64,000 nt of DNA, from contig NW_021163034.1 of the NCBI RefSeq assembly GCF_004324835.1, positions 1,330,501-1,394,500 on the forward strand, in the 5' to 3' direction. Made by a program: the position numbers and the translations under genes. Below, piece after piece: positions 62,142 through 64,000 of this stretch. The notes beneath the pieces are model-generated. The model saw nothing but the letters and a program-made list of their open reading frames with translations, did not search any database and was not told the DNA's origin. This stretch comes from Dendronephthya gigantea. Lineage: Eukaryota > Cnidaria > Anthozoa > Malacalcyonacea > Nephtheidae. The first letter of the stretch is position 1; each line of letters opens with the position of its first letter.

Positions 62142-63704
62142 CTAACGCCAGTTTTCAAACGGCAAGGAGCAGTTTCTTATTGGGTACGCCTGAGAATCGT
62201 GCATTCGAACTTGAAACACCGTCAGCAAAACGCTAGTGAAGTAACAGACAACCACGACAAGGATCACAGCATTCGCTACGATGTGTCTACGCCAGCATCG
62301 CCACCAAACGCGCGGAATTGGAATGTTATACCAGTGAATGTGTATAAAAATCGACAAAAAGTTAAAAAAGAATTCAATGGACAATCCGATTGCGAGCCTC
62401 ACGAGGGATTCACGTAACACGCTCCAATCTGAGAGTTCAAAACTTATGATCATATACAAGGCCAGGTACGCTTGACTGATTATCAAAGTGTTGTTCTCGA
62501 ATAGCATATTTTGTATTTCGGTGTCGGCCTTCAATCGTCTTGAATGAGGTGTGTTCACGGGCAGTTGTCGCAGCGATGCACAACAGGTTCTTCTCAACAA
62601 CTTAAAAACTTGAGCCCAAACGCGATTTCGAATGTTCATCGTTGCTGTTCGAAGCACGCTCGATGCGCCAGAGAATAAGGACAGACCGATAAACAGCCAA
62701 ATGCTCTTGAAGTCCGCTTGCATGATGCGATACAAGGTGATGCTTGCCCCGCGCATGAAATACAAAAGTACGAAACTTCGTTGAGGTTCGATTATCTCCG
62801 AGGAACGCCACAAGGCCATGTGCCTGCATACAGCGGTTGGGAGCAACGTCAGCAATGGTATCATGGTGGCCACGATGAACTTATAGATTTCGTTGTTCAG
62901 GGAGTTGAACCAAGGAACCGCAGCATATCTATAGTACATTGCAATCACAAAGGAAGCTAAGAATTCCGTGGAAATGACTGACATTATCTGAACGTCGGAA
63001 TAGGTGACCGTTGGATGGGCTTCTCTGACTTTCCGGACAACAAGATGACATCCTACTATCAGATTGGCTGCAAACAGTACATTACCAGGCACACGATACA
63101 CAACGTCCGTATCGTAAGCACCGAACAACAGTAGAAACGTCAAATACATCGTGGCAATCACACCAAATAGAAGACCCACAAATACAGTTAGAACATAACG
63201 CTTCTTGAACTCAGGCCACCCGAACAAGACCACCAAACTTGCTGGAAGCCAAAAATTTAGCAAGATCCCCTGAATGCAGTCACCGATCAATTTGAACCTC
63301 ATGACGGCAAACGGTATGGTATTGTTGTGAGTTTTCCACTCGAAACACAAATCGCAAGTTCTCATGTCAAAATACAGGAAAGCAATCCCGATCGCGGAGA
63401 GAATGAGGACGGATGAGGTGATGCTGAGATTTGTCTTAAGACTTCTCACGAGAGACTGACGGATCGTGGGCTTGACTTGCACTGATTTATCTTCCTCGGT
63501 CAGTTGTACGTATCCAGATTTGGCGTGGATAAATGAGACGCTCTCCTCATTAAATGTACCATATTCGCTGTGTGTTTCGTTTTGCCATAGCGCTGTCTCG
63601 CAGGAGTCGGGATGGTTGTTCGCTTTATCCCGGAACAGTTGCGGCGTGTCCAAGGTGAACGCAGAAAATATCGAAAGAAAACCGGCAAGAATTTCTTCTA
63701 ACAT
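62142..63704 (-). CDS. M30: divergent, intact 11-TM family protein, 520 aa
   Basis: Minus strand, single exon. The ATG at 63,704 gives MLEEILAGFLSIFSAFTLDT, matching the family start; a TTG three codons upstream is not used. The head is unlike the array (DKANNHPDSCETALWQNE). The core is conserved: RRLKADTEIQNMLFE, MQADFKSIWLFIGLSLFSGA, FFFNFLSIFIHIHWYNIPI, RVWWRCWRRH and RNCSLP. Membrane segments fall in the same places. The tail keeps only the NCS sequon and adds FENWR. Its far greater divergence and opposite strand suggest an old paralogue outside the conversion zone. Sites shared with the array are the best guide to functional residues. Confidence 0.83.
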   Translation of the reverse strand: MLEEILAGFLSIFSAFTLDTPQLFRDKANNHPDSCETALWQNETHSEYGTFNEESVSFIHAKSGYVQLTEEDKSVQVKPTIRQSLVRSLKTNLSITSSVLILSAIGIAFLYFDMRTCDLCFEWKTHNNTIPFAVMRFKLIGDCIQGILLNFWLPASLVVLFGWPEFKKRYVLTVFVGLLFGVIATMYLTFLLLFGAYDTDVVYRVPGNVLFAANLIVGCHLVVRKVREAHPTVTYSDVQIMSVISTEFLASFVIAMYYRYAAVPWFNSLNNEIYKFIVATMIPLLTLLPTAVCRHMALWRSSEIIEPQRSFVLLYFMRGASITLYRIMQADFKSIWLFIGLSLFSGASSVLRTATMNIRNRVWAQVFKLLRRTCCASLRQLPVNTPHSRRLKADTEIQNMLFENNTLIISQAYLALYMIISFELSDWSVLRESLVRLAIGLSIEFFFNFLSIFIHIHWYNIPIPRVWWRCWRRHIVANAVILVVVVCYFTSVLLTVFQVRMHDSQAYPIRNCSLPFENWR

Positions 63705-64000
63705 TCTACTCAAACCAATTAAGCTGTGTAAATATAAACACGTTATACGATTCCTGGATCAGAGCAACAGAAAGTGGTAAAGCATATTGAGTATCACTGT
63801 TCTGCTAGTCAATTCAAACTATACACAGTTACTATATAAATAAGCAAATTCTCGCCCCGGAAATCCCAAGTATACTTAAGCAGTTCCTAAAATACAATCC
63901 TTAATGGTGCAAATATAGAGTATGACTTAATTTCCATAGAAATTGGCTTTATTCTTGCCCATCACAACACTTAAAATGCTCTCTATAATTATATTGGACT

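Overview
The window looks like AT-rich animal genomic DNA, most probably from a cnidarian and perhaps an anthozoan such as a coral or sea anemone. That assignment is an inference from the many short inverted-repeat elements, the gene style and my impression of similar repeats in corals; no marker gene settles it. No rRNA, tRNA or CRISPR array was seen.

Bases 1-57,029 are one head-to-tail array, all on the plus strand, of a single-exon multi-membrane-spanning protein family that I do not recognise. I number its members M1-M30 in order. Twelve plus-strand members have an intact frame of 529-532 codons: M1, M2, M8, M9, M12, M15, M17, M21, M24, M26, M27 and M28. M6 is whole except for a retrotransposon inside its coding sequence. 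M23 (nonsense codon) and M29 (small deletion with frameshift) are nearly whole. The rest are deletion derivatives or fragments. M30 (62,142-63,704) is a far more diverged, intact member on the minus strand. Members fall into five groups by 5' flank and N-terminus: A (M6, M8, M9, M12, M17), B (M1, M2, head of M15), C (M19, M21), D (M23, M24, M26) and E (M27, M28, M29). Several are mosaics between groups.

The predicted protein has an acidic N-terminal cytoplasmic region of about 100 residues, about 11 membrane segments, a basic cytoplasmic loop with a nearly invariant motif (TPHYRRLRADLEIQ), and a short C-terminal tail rich in N-glycosylation sequons. Loop charges agree with N-terminus in, C-terminus out. 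The function is unknown. Intronless clustering, high turnover and sequence exchange recall chemoreceptor or other recognition families, but the predicted topology is not that of a GPCR.

The spacers are patchworks of duplicated intergenic blocks and small transposons: hAT-type MITEs with 8-bp target duplications, foldback elements with 9-bp target duplications, and other inverted-repeat elements. A Ty3/gypsy-type LTR retrotransposon (8,909-13,422) with two apparently identical 228-bp LTRs and a 5-bp target duplication sits inside M6. Its insertion looks recent, although its coding region is broken.

Between the array and M30 lies a three-exon minus-strand gene (58,943-60,544) for a secreted von Willebrand factor A domain protein. 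It is unrelated to the array and marks its right edge.
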